From: Agriotes lineatus
Taxonomy: Eukaryota > Arthropoda > Insecta > Coleoptera > Elateridae
DNA length: 64,000 bases
Direction of reading: 5' to 3'
Assembly (NCBI GenBank): GCA_940337035.1
Contig: CALNHX010005209.1
Coordinates: 47,541 to 111,540, forward strand
The notes under the pieces are model-generated. The model had not been told where the DNA came from and ran no database searches. It was given only the letters and a program-made list of their open reading frames with translations. Shown one piece after another: positions 47,346-63,000 of the stretch (position 1 is the first letter of the stretch; each line of letters starts with the position of its first letter). Position numbers and translations under genes: made by a program.

Positions 47346-50300
47346 AACGTCCCAGACGTCCCAGACGTCCTAGATGTCCCATATGTCCTTAACGTCCCAG
47401 ACTTCCCAGATATCCCATATGTCCCATATGTCCCTAATGTCCAGGGCGTCCTAAATGTCCCATATCTCCTTAACGTCCCAGACGTCCCAGATGTCCCATA
47501 TGTCCGTAACGTCCCAGACGTCCCAGATGTTCAATGTGTCCATACGTCCCTAATTTCCCAGGCCTCCTAAATGTCCCATATATCCTTAACGTCCCAGGCG
47601 TCCCAGATGTCCTATATGTCCGTAACGTCCCAGACGTCCCAGATGTTCAATGTGTCCCATATGTCCCTAATGTCCCAGGCGTCCCAGATGTCCCATATGT
47701 CCCAAATGTCCCTAATGTCCCAGGCGTCCTAAATGTCCCATATGTCTTTAACGTTCCAGACGTCCCAGACGTCTTAGATGTCCCAAATGTCCTTAACGTC
47801 CCAGACGTCCCAGATGTCCCATATGTCCCATATGTTTCTAATGTCCCAGGCGTCCTAGATGTTCCATATGTCCCTAACGTCCCAGACGTCCCAGATGTCC
47901 CATATGTCCCATATGTTTCTAATGTCCCAGGCGTCCTAGATGTTCCATATGTCCCTAACGTCCCAGACGTCCCAGATGTCCTATATGTCCCATATGTCCT
48001 TAACGTCCCAGACGTCCCAGATGTCCCATATGTCCTAAACGTCCCAGACGTCCCAAATGTCCCATATGTCCCTAATGTCTCAGGCGTCCTGTATGTCCCA
48101 TATGTCCTAAACGTCCCAGACGTCGCAAATGTCCCATATGTCCCTAATGTCCCAGGCGTCCTAAATGTCCCATATGTCCTTAAAGTCCCAGACGTCCCAG
48201 ACGTCCTAGATGTCCCATATGTCCTTAAAGTCCCAGACGTCCCAGATGTCCCATATGTCCCATGTGTCCCTAATGACCCAGGCGTCCTAGATGTTCCATA
48301 TGTCCCTAACGTCCAAGACGTCCTAAATGTCCCATATGTCCTTAACGTCCCAGACGTCCCAGCTGTCCCGTATGTCCCTAAAGCCCCTGACGTCCCAGAC
48401 GTCCTAGATGTCCTATATGTCCTTAACGTCCCAGACGTCCCAGATGAGCCATATGTCCCTAACGTCCCAGACGTCCCAGATGTCCCATATGTCCCTAACG
48501 TCCCAGACGTCCCAGATGTCCCATATGTCCCTAATGTCCCAGGCGTCCTAGAAATTCCATATGTCTCTAACGTCCCAGACGTCCCATATGTCCTTAACGT
48601 CCCAGACGTCCCAGACGTCCTAAATGTCCCATATGTCCCTAACGTCCCAGACGTCTCAGACGTCCTAGATGTCCTATATGTCCCTAACGTCCCAGACGTC
48701 TCAGACGTCCTAAATGTCCCATATGTCCCTAACGTCCCAGACGTTCCATATGTCCTTAACGTCCCAGACGTCCCAGACGTCCTAAATGTCCCATATGTCC
48801 CTAATGTCCAGACGTCCTACATGTCCCATATGTCCCTAACGTCCCAGACGTCTCAGACGTCCTAGATGTCCTATATGTCCCTAACGTCCCAGACGTCCCA
48901 GATGTCCCATATGTCCCTAACGTCTCAGACGTCCCAGATGTCCCATATGTCCTTAACGTCCCAGACGTCCCAGATGTCCCATATGTCTCATATGTCCCTA
49001 ATGTTCCAGGCGTCCCAAATGTCCCATATGTCCCATATGTCCCTAATGTCCCAGACGTCCCAGATGTCCCATATGTCCCTAACGTCCCAGATGTTCCATA
49101 TGGCCCTAACGTCCCAGATGTCCTAGATGTCTTATATGCCCCTAACATCCCAGACGTCCCAGATCTCCCATATGTCCCTAACGTCCCAGATGTCCCATAT
49201 GTCAATAACGTCCCAGACGTCCCAGATGTCCTATATGTCCCATATGTCCCTAATGTCCCAGGCGTCCCGGACCTCCCATATGTCCCTAATGTCCAGGGCG
49301 TCCTAAATGCCCTATATCTCCTTAACGTCCCAGACGTCCCAGACGTCCTAGATGTCCCAAATGTCCTTAACGTCCCAGACGTCCCAGATGTCCCATATGT
49401 TTCATATGTTTCTAATGTCCCAGGCGTCCTAAATGTTCCATATGTCCCTAACGTCCCAGACGTCCCAGATGTCCTAGATGTCCCATATGTCCTTAACGTC
49501 CCAGACGTCCCAAATGTCCCATATGTCCCTAACGTCCCAGACGTCCCAGATGTCCCATATGTCCCTAGTATCCCAGGCGTAGTATTTGTCCCATATGTCC
49601 TTAACGTCCCAGACGTCCCAGACGCCCCAGATGTCCCATATGTCCTTAACGTCCCAGACGTCCCAGACGTCCTAGATGTCCCATATGTCCTTAACGTCCC
49701 AGACGTCCCAGAAGTCCCATATGTCCCTAGCATCCCAGACGTCCCAGATGTCCCATATGTCCTTAACGTCCCAGACGTCCCAGATGTCCCATATGTAACT
49801 AACGTTCCAGACGTCCCAGATGTCCCATATGTCCCATATGTCCCTAATGTCCCAGGCGTCCCAGATGTCCCATATGTCCCATATGTCCCTAATGTTCCAG
49901 GCGTCCTAAACGTCCCAGATGTTCCATATGTCCCTAACGTCCCAGATGTCCTAGATGTCTTATATGCCCCTAACGTCCCAGATGTCCCAGATCTCCCATA
50001 TGTCCCTAACGTCCCAGACGTCCTAGGTGTCCCTTATATCCTTAATGTCCCAGACGTCCCAGATGTCCCATATGTCAATAACGTCCCAGACGTTCCAGAT
50101 GTCTTATATGTCCCATATGTCCCTAATGTCCCAGGCGTCCCGGAACTCCCATATGTCCCATATGTCCCTAATGTCCAGGGCGTCCTAAATGTCCCATATG
50201 TCCTTAACGTCCCAGACGTCCCAGACGTCCTAGATGTCCCATATGTCCTTAACGTCCCAGACTTCCCAGATATCCCATATGTCCCATATGTCCCTAATGT

Positions 50301-53089
50301 CCAGGGCGTCCTAAATGTCCCATATCTCCTTAACGTCCCAGACGTCCCAGATGTCCCATATGTCCGTAACGTCCCAGACGTCCCAGATGTTCCATGTGTC
50401 CCATATGTCCCTATTGTCCCAGGCCTCCTAAATGTCCCATATGTCCTTGACGTCCCAGGCGTCCCAGATGTCCCATATGTCCGTAACGTCCCAGACGTCC
50501 CAGATGTTCAATGTGTCCCATATGTCCCTAATGTCCCAGGCGTCCCAGATGTCCCATATGTCCCAAATGTCCCTAATGTCCCAGGCGTCCTAAATGTCCC
50601 ATATGTCCTTAACGTTCCAGACGTCCCAGACGTCTTAGATGTCCCAAATGTCCTTAACGTCCCAGATGTCCCATATGTCCCATATGTTTCTAATGTCCCA
50701 GGCGTCCTAGATGTTCCATATGTCCCTAACGTCCCAGACGTCCCAGATGTCCTATATGTCCCATATGTCCTTAACGTCCCAGACGTCCCAGATGTCCCAT
50801 ATGTCCTTAACGTCCCAGACGTCCCAAATGTCCCATATGTCCCTAATGTCCCAGGCGTCCTAAATGTCCCATATGTCTTTAACGTCCCAGACGTCCCAGA
50901 CGCCCTAGATGTCCTATATGTCATTAACGTCCCGGACGTCCCAGATGTCCCATATGTCCCTAACGTCCCAGACGTCCCAGATGTCCCATATGCCCCATAT
51001 GTCCCTAATGTCCGAGGCGTCCCAGATGTCCCATATGTCCCATATGTCCCTAATGTCCCAGGCGTCCTAAATGTCCCTAATGTCCGAGGCGTCCTAAATG
51101 TCCCATATGTCCTTAAAGTCCCAGACGTCCCAGACGTCCTAGATGTCCCATATGTCCTTAAAGTCCCAGACGTCCCAGATGTCCCATATGTCCCATGTGT
51201 CCCTAATGACCCAGGCGTCCTAGATGTTCCATATGTCCCTAACGTCCAAGACGTCCTAAATGTCCCATATGTCCTTAACGTCCCAGACGTCCCAGCTGTC
51301 CCGTATGTCCCTAACGCCCCTGACGTCCCAGACGTCCTAGATGTCCTATATGTCCTTAACGTCCCAGACGTCCCAGATGAGCCATATGTCCCTAACGTCC
51401 CAGACGTCCCAGATGTCCCATATGTCCCTAACGTCCCAGACGTCCCAGATGTCCCATATGTCCCTAATGTCCCAGGCGTCCTAGAAATTCCATATGTCTC
51501 TAACGTCCCAGACGTCCCATATGTCCTTAACGTCCCAGACGTCCCAGACGTCCTAAATGTCCCATATGTCCTTAACGTCCCAGACGTCTCAGACGTCCTA
51601 GATGTCCTATATGTCCCTAACGTCCCAGACGTCTCAGACGTCCTAAATGTCCCATATGTCCCTAACGTCCCAGACGTTCCATATGTCCTTAACATCCCAG
51701 ACGTCCCAGACGTCCTAAATGTCCCATATGTCCCTAATGTCCCAGACGTCCTACATGTCCCATATGTCCCTAACGTCCCAGACGTCTCAGACGTCCTAGA
51801 TGTCCTATATGTCCCTAACGTCCCAGACGTCCCAGATGTCCCATATGTCCCTAACGTCTCAGACGTCCCAGATGTCCCATATGTCCTTAACGTCCCAGAC
51901 GTCCCAGATGTCCCATATGTCTCATATGTCCCTAATGTTCCAGGCGTCCCAAATGTCCCATATGTCCCATATGTCCCTAATGTGCCAGACGTCCCAGATG
52001 TCCCATATGTCCCTAACGTCCCAGATGTTCCATATGGCCCTAACGTCCCAGATGTCCTAGATGTCTTATATGCCCCTAACGTCCCAGACGTCCCAGATCT
52101 CCCATATGTCCCTAACGTCCCAGACGTCCTAGGTGTCCTTTATATCCTTAATGTCCCAAACGTCCCAGATGTCCCATATGTCAATAACGTCCCAGACGTC
52201 CCAGATGTCCTATATGTCCCACATGTCCCTAATGTCCCAGGCGTCCCAGACCTCCCATATGTCCCTAATGTCCAGGGCGTCCTAAATGCCCCATATCTCC
52301 TTAACGTCCCAGACGTCCCAGACGTCCTAGATGTCCCAAATGTCCTTAACGTCCCAGACGTCCCAGATGTCCCATATGTTTCATATGTTTCTAATGTCCG
52401 AGGCGTCCTAAATGTTCCATATGTCCCTAACGTCCCAGACGTCCCAGATGTCCTAGATGTCCCATATGTCCTTAACGTCTCAGACGTCCCAAATGTCCCA
52501 TATGTCCCTAACGTCCCAGACGTCCCAGATGTCCCATATGTCCCTAGTATCCCAGGCGTAGTAATTGTCCCATATGTCCTTAACGTCCCAGACGTCCCAG
52601 ACGCCCCAGATGTCCCATATGTCCTTAACGTCCAAGACGTCCCAGACGTCCTAGATGTCCCATATGTCCTTAACGTCCCAGACGTCCCAGAAGTCCCATA
52701 TGTCCCTAGCATCCCAGACGTCCCAGATGTCCCATATGTCCTTAACGTCCCAGACGTCCCAGATGTCCCATATGTAACTAACGTTCCAGACGTCCCAGAT
52801 GTCCCATATGTCCCATATGTCCCTAATGTCCCAGGCGTCCCAGATGTCCCATATGTCCCATATGTCCCTAATGTCCCAGGCGTCCTAAATGTCCCATATG
52901 TCCTTAACGTCCCAGACGTCCCAGACGTTCTAGATGTCCCATATGTCCTTAACGTCCCAGACGTCCCAGATTTATCATATGTCCCTAATGTCCCAGACGT
53001 CCTAGATGTCCCATATATCCTTAACGTCCCAGACGTCCCAGTATATCCCATATGTCCTATACCTCCCTAATGTCCCAGACGTCCCAGAT

Positions 53090-53700
53090 GTCCCATATGT
53101 CCCTAACGTCCCAGACGTGCTAGATGTCCCTTATATCCTTAACGTCCAAGACGTCCCAGATGTCCCATATGCCAATAACGTCCCAGATGTCCTATATGTC
53201 CCATATGTCCCTAATGTCCCAGGCGTCCCAGACCTCCCATATGTCCCATATGTCCCTAACGTCCAGGGCGCCCTAAATGTCCAATATGTCCTTAACGTCC
53301 CAGACGTCCCAGACGTCCTAGATGTCCCATATGTTCTAAACGTCCCAGACGTCCTAGATGTCTTATATGTCCCTAACGTCCCAGACGTCCCAGATCTCCC
53401 ATATGTCCCTAACGTCCCAGACGTGCTAGATGTCCCTTATATCCTTAACGTCCAAGACGTCCCAGATGTCCCATATGCCAATAACGTCCCAGATGTCCTA
53501 TATGTCCCATATGTCCCTAATGTCCCAGGCGTCCCAGACCTCCCATATGTCCCATATGTCCCTAACGTCCAGGGCGCCCTAAATGTCCAATATGTCCTTA
53601 ACGTCCCAGACGTCCCAGACGTCCTAGATGTCCCATATGTTCTAAACGTCCCAGACGTCCCAGATGTCCCATATGTCCGTAACGTCCCAGACGTCCCAGA
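53090..53700. repeat. 306-bp direct tandem duplication inside the satellite
   Basis: The variant GTGCTAGATG at 53117 recurs at 53423, offset 306 bp (34 units of 9). Both copies carry the uncommon variant GTCCAAGACG and the shortened AATAACGTCCCAGATGTCC, marking one recent duplication. Confidence 0.75.
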
Positions 53701-54019
53701 TGTTCCATGTGTCCCATATGACCCTATTGTCCCAGGCCTCCTAAATGTCCCATATGTCCTTGACGTCCCAGGCGTCCCAGATGTCCCATATGTCCGTAAC
53801 GTCTCAGACGTCCCAGATGTTCAATGTGTCCCATATGTCCCTAATGTCCCAGGCGTCCCAGATGTCCCATATGTCCCAAATGTCCCTAATGTCCCAGGAG
53901 TCCTAAATGTCCCATATGTCCTTAACGTTCCAGACGTCCCAGACGTCTTAGATGTCCCAAATGTCCTTAACGTCCCAGATGTCCCATATGTCCCATATGT
54001 TTCTAATGTCCCAGGCGTC

Positions 54020-57000
54020 TAGATGTTCCATATGTCCCTAACGTCCCAGACGTCCCAGATGTCCTATATGTCCCATATGTCCTTAACGTCCCAGACGTCC
54101 CAGATGTCCCATATGTCCCTAATGTCCCAGGCGTCCTAAATGTCCCATATGTCTTTAACGTCCCAGACGTCCCAGACGCCCTAGATGTCCTATATGTCAT
54201 TAACGTCCCGGACGTCCCAGATGTCCTATATGTCCCTAACGTCCCAGACGTCCCAGATGTCCCATATGCCCCATATGTCCCTAATGTCCGAGGCGTCCCA
54301 GATGTCCCATATGTCCCATATGTCCCTAATGTCCCAGGCGTCCTAAATGTCCCATATGTCCTTAACGTCCCAGACGTCCCAGACGTCCTAGATGTCCCAT
54401 ATGTCCTTAACGTCCCAGACGTCCCAGATTTACCATATGTCCCTAACGTCCCAGACGTCCCAGATGTCCCATATGTCCCATATGTCCCTAATGTCCCAGA
54501 CGTCCTAGATGTCCCATATATCCTTAACGTCCCAGACGTCCCAGTATATCCCATATGTCCTATACCTCCCTAACGTCCCAGACGTCCCAGATGTCCCATA
54601 TGTCCCTAACGTCCCAGATGTTCCATATGTCCCTAAAGTCCCAGACGTCCTAGATGTCTTATATGTCCCTAACGTCCCAGACGTCCCAGACGTCCCAGAT
54701 CTCCCATATGTCCCTAACGTCCCAGACGTGCTAGATGTCCCTTATATCCTTAACGTCCCAGACGTCCCAGATGTCCCATATGCCAATAACGTCCCAGACG
54801 TCCCAGATGTCCTATATGTCCCATATGTCCCTAATGTCCCAGGCGTCCCAGACCTCCCATATGTCCCATATGTCTATAACGTCCAGGGCGTCCTAAATGT
54901 CCAATATGTCCTTAACGTCCCAGACGTCCCAGACGTCCTAGATGTCCCATATGTCCTAAACGTCCCAGACGTCCCAGATGTCCCATATGTCCGTAACGTC
55001 CCAGACGTCCCAGATGTTCAATGGGTCCCATATGTCCCTAATGTCCCAGGCCTCCTAAATGTCCCATATGTCCTTAACGTCCCAGGCGTCCCAGATGTCC
55101 CATATGTCCGTAACGTCCCAGACGTCCCAGATGTTCGATGTGTCCCATGTGTCCCTAATGTCCCAGGCGTCCCAGATGTCCCATATGTCCCAAATGTCCC
55201 TAATGTCCCAGGCGTCCTAAATGTTCCATATGTCCTTAACGTTCCAGACGTCCCAGACGTCTTAGATGTCCCAAATGTCCTTAACGTCCCAGACGTTCCA
55301 GATGTCCCATATGTCCCATATGTTTCTAATGTCCCAGGCGTCCTAGATGTTCCATATGTCCCTAACGTCCCAGGCGTCCCAGATGTCCCATATGTCCCAA
55401 ATGTCCCTAATGTCCCAGGCGTCCTAAATGTTCCATATGTCCTTAACGTTCCAGACGTCCCAGACGTCCCAGATGTCCCATATGTCCGTAACGTCCCAGA
55501 CGTCCCAGATGTTCCATGTGTCCCATATGTCCCTAACGTCCCAGACGTTCCATATGTCCCAATAGTCCCAGGCCTCCTAAATGTCCCATATGTCTATGAC
55601 GTCCCAGGCGTCCCAGATGTCCCATATGTCCGTAACGTCTCAGACGTCCCAGATGTTCAATGTGTCCCATATGTCCCTAATGTCCCAGGCGTCCAGATGT
55701 CCCATATGTCCCAAATGTCCCTAATGTCCCAGGAGTCCTAAATGTCCCATATGTCCTTAACGTTCCAGACGTCCCAGACGTCTTAGATGTCCCATATGTC
55801 CTTAACGTCCCAGACGTCCCAGATGTCCCATATGTCCCTAATGTCCCAGGCGTCCTAAATGTCCCATATGTCTTTAACGTCCCAGACGTCCCAGACGCCC
55901 TAGATGTCCTATATGTCATTAACGTCCCGGACGTCCCAGATGTCCCATATGTCCCTAACGTCCCAGACGTCCCAGATGTCCCATATGCCCCATATGTCCC
56001 TAATGTCCGAGGCGTCCCAGATGTCCCATATGTCCCATATGTCCCTAATGTCCCAGGCGTCCTAAATGTCCCATATGTCCTTAACGTCCCAGACGTCCCA
56101 GACGTCCTAGATGTCCCATATGTCCTTAACGTCCCAGACGTCCCAGATTTACCATATGTCCCTAACGTCCCAGACGTCCCAGATGTCCCATATGTCCCAT
56201 ATGTCCCTAATGTCCCAGACGTCCTAGATGTCCCATATATCCTTAACGTCCCAGACGTCCCAGTATATCCCATATGTCCTATACCTCCCTAACGTCCCAG
56301 ACGTCCCAGATGTCCCATATGTCCCTAACGTCCCAGATGTTCCATATGTCCCTAAAGTCCCAGACGTCCTAGATGTCTTATATGTCCCTAACGTCCCAGA
56401 CGTCCCAGACGTCCCAGATCTCCCATATGTCCCTAACGTCCCAGACGTGCTAGATGTCCCTTATATCCTTAACGTCCCAGACGTCCCAGATGTCCCATAT
56501 GCCAATAACGTCCCAGACGTCCCAGATGTCCTATATGTCCCATATGTCCCTAATGTCCCAGGCGTCCCAGACCTCCCATTTGTCCCATATGTCTATAACG
56601 TCCAGGGCGTCCTAAATGTCCAATATGTCCTTAACGTCCCAGACGTCCCAGACGTCCTAGATGTCCCATATGTCCTAAACGTCCCAGACGTCCCAGATGT
56701 CCCATATGTCCGTAACGTCCCAGACGTCCCAGATGTTCAATGGGTCCCATATGTCCCTAATGTCCCAGGCCTCCTAAATGTCCCATATGTCCTTAACGTC
56801 CCAGGCGTCCCAGATGTCCCATATGTCCGTAACGTCCCAGACGTCCCAGATGTTCGATGTGTCCCATGTGTCCCTAATGTCCCAGGCGTCCCAGATGTCC
56901 CATATGTCCCAAATGTCCCTAATGTCCCAGGCGTCCTAAATGTTCCATATGTCCTTAACGTTCCAGACGTCCCAGACGTCTTAGATGTCCCAAATGTCCT

Positions 57001-57090
57001 TAACGTCCCAGACGTTCCAGATGTCCCATATGTCCCATATGTTTCTAATGTCCCAGGCGTCCTAGATGTTCCATATGTCCCTAACGTCCC
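54020..57090. repeat. higher-order duplication with 1,719-bp offset
   Basis: The landmark CCAGTATATC at 54541 recurs at 56260, 1,719 bp later (191 units of 9). Roughly 860 bp to its right and several hundred bp to its left match closely between the copies; they diverge near 55368 and 57087. Confidence 0.75.
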
Positions 57091-60000
57091 AGACGTCCCA
57101 GATGTCCTATATGTCCCATATGTCCTTAACGTCCCAGACGTCCCAGATGTCCCATATGTCCCAAATGTCCCTAATGTCCCAGGCGTCCTAAATGTTCCAT
57201 ATGTCCTTAACGTTCCAGACGTCCCAGACGTCTTAGATGTCCCAAATGTCCTTAACGTCCCAGACGTTCCAGATGTCCCATATGTCCCATATGTTTCTAA
57301 TGTCCCAGGCGTCCTAGATGTTCCATATGTCCCTAACGTCCCAGACGTCCCAGATGTCCTATATGTCCCAAATGTCCTTAACGTCCCAGACGTTCCAGAT
57401 GTCCCATATGTCCCATATGTTTCTAATGTCCCAGGCGTCCTAAATGTTCCATATGTCCTTAACGTTCCAGACGTCCCAGACGTCTTAGATGTCCCAAATG
57501 TCCTTAACGTCCCAGACGTTCCAGATGTCCCATATGTCCCATATGTCCCTAATGTCCCAGGCGTCCTGAATGTCCCATATGTCCTTAACGTCCCAGACGT
57601 CCCAGACGCCCTAGATGTCCCATATGTCATTAACGTCCCGGACGTCCCAGATGTCCCATATGTCCCTAACGTCCCAGACGTCCCAGATGTTCCATATGTC
57701 CCATATGTCCCTAATGTCCGAGGCGTCCCAGATGTCCCATATGTCCCATATGTCCCTAATGTCCCAGGCGTCCTAAATGTCCCATATGTCCTTAAAGTCC
57801 CAGACGTCCCAGACGTCCTAGAGGTCCCATATGTCCTTAAAGTCCCAGACGTCCCAGATGTCCCATATGTCCCATGTGTCCCTAATGACCCAGGCGTCCT
57901 AGATGTTTCATATGTCCCTAACGTCCAAGACGTCCTAAATGTCCTATATGTCCCTAACGTCCCAGACGTCCCAGCTGTCCCGTATGTCCCTAACGCCCCT
58001 GACGTCCCAGACGTCCTAGATGTCCTATATGTCCTTAACGTCCCAGACGTCCCAGATGAGCCATATGTCCCTAACGTCCCAGACGTCCCAGATGTCCTAA
58101 AGGTCTTATATATCCTTAATATCCCAGGCGTATTAGATGTCCCATATGTCCCATATGTTTCTAATGTGCCAGGCGTCCTAAATGTCCCATATGTCTTTAA
58201 CGTCCCGGACGTCCCAGACGTCCTAGATGTCCCATATGTCCTTAACGTCCCAAACGTCCCAGATGTCCCATACGTCCCTAACGTCCCAAACGTCCCAGAT
58301 GTCCCATATGTCCCTAATGTCCCAGGCGTCCTAGAAATTCCATATGTCCCTAACGTCCCAGACGTCCCATATGTCCTTAACGTCCCAGACGTCCCAGACG
58401 TCCTAAATGTCCCATATGTCCCTAACGTCCCAGACGTCTCAGACGTCCTAGATGTCCTATATGTCCCTAACGTCCCAGACGTCTCAGACGTACTAAATGT
58501 CCCATATGTCCCTAACGTCCCAGACGTCCCATATGTCCTTAACGTCCCAGACGTCCCAGACGTCCTAAATGACCCATATGTCCCTAATGTCCCAGACGTC
58601 CTACATGTCCCATATGTCCCTAACGTCCCAGACGTCTCAGAAGTTCTAGATGTCCTATATGTACCTAACGTCCCAGACGTCCCAGATGTCCCATATGTAC
58701 CTAACGTCTCAGACGTCCCAGATGTCCCATATGTCCTTAACGTCCCAGACGTCTCAGATGTCCCATATGTCTCAAAGGTCCCTAATGTTTCAGGCGTCCC
58801 AGGTGTCCTATATGTCCCATATGTCCCTAATGTCCCAGACGTCCCAGCTGTTCCATATGTCCCTAACGTCCCAGATGTCCTAGATGTCTTATATGCCCCT
58901 AACGTCCCAGATGTCCCAGATCTCCCATATGTCCCTAACGTCCCAGACGTCCTAGGTGTCCCTTATATCCTTAATGTCCCAGACGTCTCAGATGTCCCAT
59001 ATGTCAATAACGTCCCAGACGTCCCAGATGTCTTATATGTCCCATATGTCCCTAATGTCCCAGGCGTCCCGGACCTCCCATATGTCCCATATGTCCCTAA
59101 TGTCCAGGGCGTCCTAAATGTCCCATATGTCCTTAACGTCCCAGACGTCCCAGACGTCCTAGATGTCCCATATGTCCTTAACGTCCCAGACGTCCCAGAT
59201 ATCCCATATGTCCCATATGTCCCTAATGTCCAGGGCGTCCTAAATGTCCCATATCTCCTTAACGTCCCAGACGTCCCAGACGTCCTAGATGTCCCAAATG
59301 TCCTTAACGTCCCAGACGACCCAGATGTCCCATATGTTTCATATGTTTCTAATGTCCCAGGCGTCCTAGATGTTCCATATGTCCCTAACGTCTCAGACGT
59401 CCCAGATGTCCCAGATGTCCCATATGTCCCTAACGTCCCAGACGTCCCAGATGTCTCATATGTCCCTAATATCCCAGGCGTAGTAATTGTCCCATATGTC
59501 CTTAACGTCCCAGACGTCCCAGACGCCCCAGATGTCCCATATGTCCTTAACGTCCCAGACGTCTCAGACGTCCTAGATGTCCCATATGTCCTTAACGTCC
59601 CAGACGTCCCAGATGTCCCATATGTCCCTAGCATCCCAGACGTCCCAGATGTCCCATATGTCCTTAACGTCCCAGACGTCCCAGATGTCCCATATGTAAC
59701 TAACGTCCCAGACGTCCCAGATGTCCCATATGTCCCATATGTCCCTAATGTCCCAGGCGTCCCAGATGTCCCATAGGTCCAATATGTCCCTAATGTCCCA
59801 GGCGTCCTAAATGTCCCATATGTCCTTAACGTCCCAGACGTCCAAGACGTCCTAGATGTCCCATATGTCCTTAACGTCCCAGACGTCCCAGATTTACCAT
59901 ATGTCCGTAACGTCCCAGACGTCCCAGATGTTCAATGTGTCCCATATGTCCCTATTGTCCCAGGCCTCCTAAATGTCCCATATGTCCTTAACGTCCCAGA

Positions 60001-63000
60001 CGTCCAAGACGTCCTAGATGTCCCATATGTCCTTAACGTCCCAGACGTCCCAGATTTACCATATGTCCGTAACGTCCCAGACGTCCCAGATGTTCCATGT
60101 GTCCCATATGTCCCTATTGTCCCAGGCCTCCTAAATGTCCCATATGTCCTTGACGTCCCAGGCGTCCCAGATGTCCCATATGTCCGTAACGTCCCAGACG
60201 TCCCAGATGTTCAATGTGTCCCATATGTCCCTAATGTCCCTGGCGTCCCAGATGTCCCATATGTCCCAAATGTCCCTAATGTCCCAGGCGTCCTAAATGT
60301 CCCATATGTCCTTAACGTTCCAGACGTCCCAGACGTCTTAGATGTCCCAAATGTCCTTAACGTCCCAGATGCCTGTTTCTAATGTCCCAGGCGTCCTAGA
60401 TGTTCCATATGTCCCTAACGTCCCAGACGTCCCAGATGTCCTATATGTCCCATATGTCCTTAACGTCCCAGACGTCCCAGATGTCCCATATGTCCCTAAT
60501 GTCCCAGGCGTCCTAAATGTCCCATATGTCTATGACGTCCCAGGCGTCCCAGATGTCCCATATGTCCGTAACGTCTCAGACGTCCCAGATGTTCAATGTG
60601 TCCCATATGTCCCTAATGTCCCAGGCGTCCCAGATGTCCCATATGTCCCAAATGTCCCTAATGTCCCAGGAGTCCTAAATGTCCCATATGTCCTTAACGT
60701 TCCAGACGTCCCAGACGTCTTAGATGTCCCATATGTCCTTAACGTCCCAGACGTCCCAGATGTCCCATATGTCCCTAATGTCCCAGGCGTCCTAAATGTC
60801 CCATATGTCTTTAACGTCCCAGACGTCCCAGACGCCCTAGATGTCCTATATGTCATTAACGTCCCGGACGTCCCAGATGTCCCATATGTCCCTAACGTCC
60901 CAGACGTCCCAGATGTCCCATATGCCCCATATGTCCCTAATGTCCGAGGCGTCCCAGATGTCCCATATGTCCCATATGTCCCTAATGTCCCAGGCGTCCT
61001 AAATGTCCCATATGTCCTTAACGTCCCAGACGTCCCAGACGTCCTAGATGTCCCATATGTCCTTAACGTCCCAGACGTCCCAGATTTACCATATGTCCCT
61101 AACGTCCCAGACGTCCCAGATGTCCCATATGTCCCATATGTCCCTAATGTCCCAGACGTCCTAGATGTCCCATATATCCTTAACGTCCCAGACGTCCCAG
61201 TATATCCCATATGTCCTATACCTCCCTAACGTCCCAGACGTCCCAGATGTCCCATATGTCCCTAACGTCCCAGATGTTCCATATGTCCCTAAAGTCCCAG
61301 ACGTCCTAGATGTCTTATATGTCCCTAACGTCCCAGACGTCCCAGACGTCCCAGATCTCCCATATGTCCCTAACGTCCCAGACGTGCTAGATGTCCCTTA
61401 TATCCTTAACGTCCCAGACGTCCCAGATGTCCCATATGCCAATAACGTCCCAGACGTCCCAGATGTCCTATATGTCCCATATGTCCCTAATGTCCCAGGC
61501 GTCCCAGACCTCCCATATGTCCCATATGTCTATAACGTCCAGGGCGTCCTAAATGTCCAATATGTCCTTAACGTCCCAGACGTCCCAGACGTCCTAGATG
61601 TCCCATATGTCCTAAACGTCCCAGACGTCCCAGATGTCCCATATGTCCGTAACGTCCCAGACGTCCCAGATGTTCAATGGGTCCCATATGTCCCTAATGT
61701 CCCAGGCCTCCTAAATGTCCCATATGTCCTTAACGTCCCAGGCGTCCCAGATGTCCCATATGTCCGTAACGTCCCAGACGTCCCAGATGTTCGATGTGTC
61801 CCATGTGTCCCTAATGTCCCAGGCGTCCCAGATGTCCCATATGTCCCAAATGTCCCTAATGTCCCAGGCGTCCTAAATGTTCCATATGTCCTTAACGTTC
61901 CAGACGTCCCAGACGTCTTAGATGTCCCAAATGTCCTTAACGTCCCAGACGTTCCAGATGTCCCATATGTCCCATATGTTTCTAATGTCCCAGGCGTCCT
62001 AGATGTTCCATATGTCCCTAACGTCCCAGACGTCCCAGATGTCCTATATGTCCCATATGTCCTTAACGTCCCAGACGTCCCAGATGTCCCATATGTCCCA
62101 AATGTCCCTAATGTCCCAGGCGTCCTAAATGTTCCATATGTCCTTAACGTTCCAGACGTCCCAGACGTCTTAGATGTCCCAAATGTCCTTAACGTCCCAG
62201 ACGTTCCAGATGTCCCATATGTCCCATATGTTTCTAATGTCCCAGGCGTCCTAGATGTTCCATATGTCCCTAACGTCCCAGACGTCCCAGATGTCCTATA
62301 TGTCCCAAATGTCCTTAACGTCCCAGACGTTCCAGATGTCCCATATGTCCCATATGTTTCTAATGTCCCAGGCGTCCTAAATGTTCCATATGTCCTTAAC
62401 GTTCCAGACGTCCCAGACGTCTTAGATGTCCCAAATGTCCTTAACGTCCCAGACGTTCCAGATGTCCCATATGTCCCATATGTCCCTAATGTCCCAGGCG
62501 TCCTGAATGTCCCATATGTCCTTAACGTCCCAGACGTCCCAGACGCCCTAGATGTCCCATATGTCATTAACGTCCCGGACGTCCCAGATGTCCCATATGT
62601 CCCTAACGTCCCAGACGTCCCAGATGTTCCATATGTCCCATATGTCCCTAATGTCCGAGGCGTCCCAGATGTCCCATATGTCCCATATGTCCCTAATGTC
62701 CCAGGCGTCCTAAATGTCCCATATGTCCTTAAAGTCCCAGACGTCCCAGACGTCCTAGAGGTCCCATATGTCCTTAAAGTCCCAGACGTCCCAGATGTCC
62801 CATATGTCCCATGTGTCCCTAATGACCCAGGCGTCCTAGATGTTTCATATGTCCCTAACGTCCAAGACGTCCTAAATGTCCTATATGTCCCTAACGTCCC
62901 AGACGTCCCAGCTGTCCCGTATGTCCCTAACGCCCCTGACGTCCCAGACGTCCTAGATGTCCTATATGTCCTTAACGTCCCAGACGTCCCAGATGAGCCA

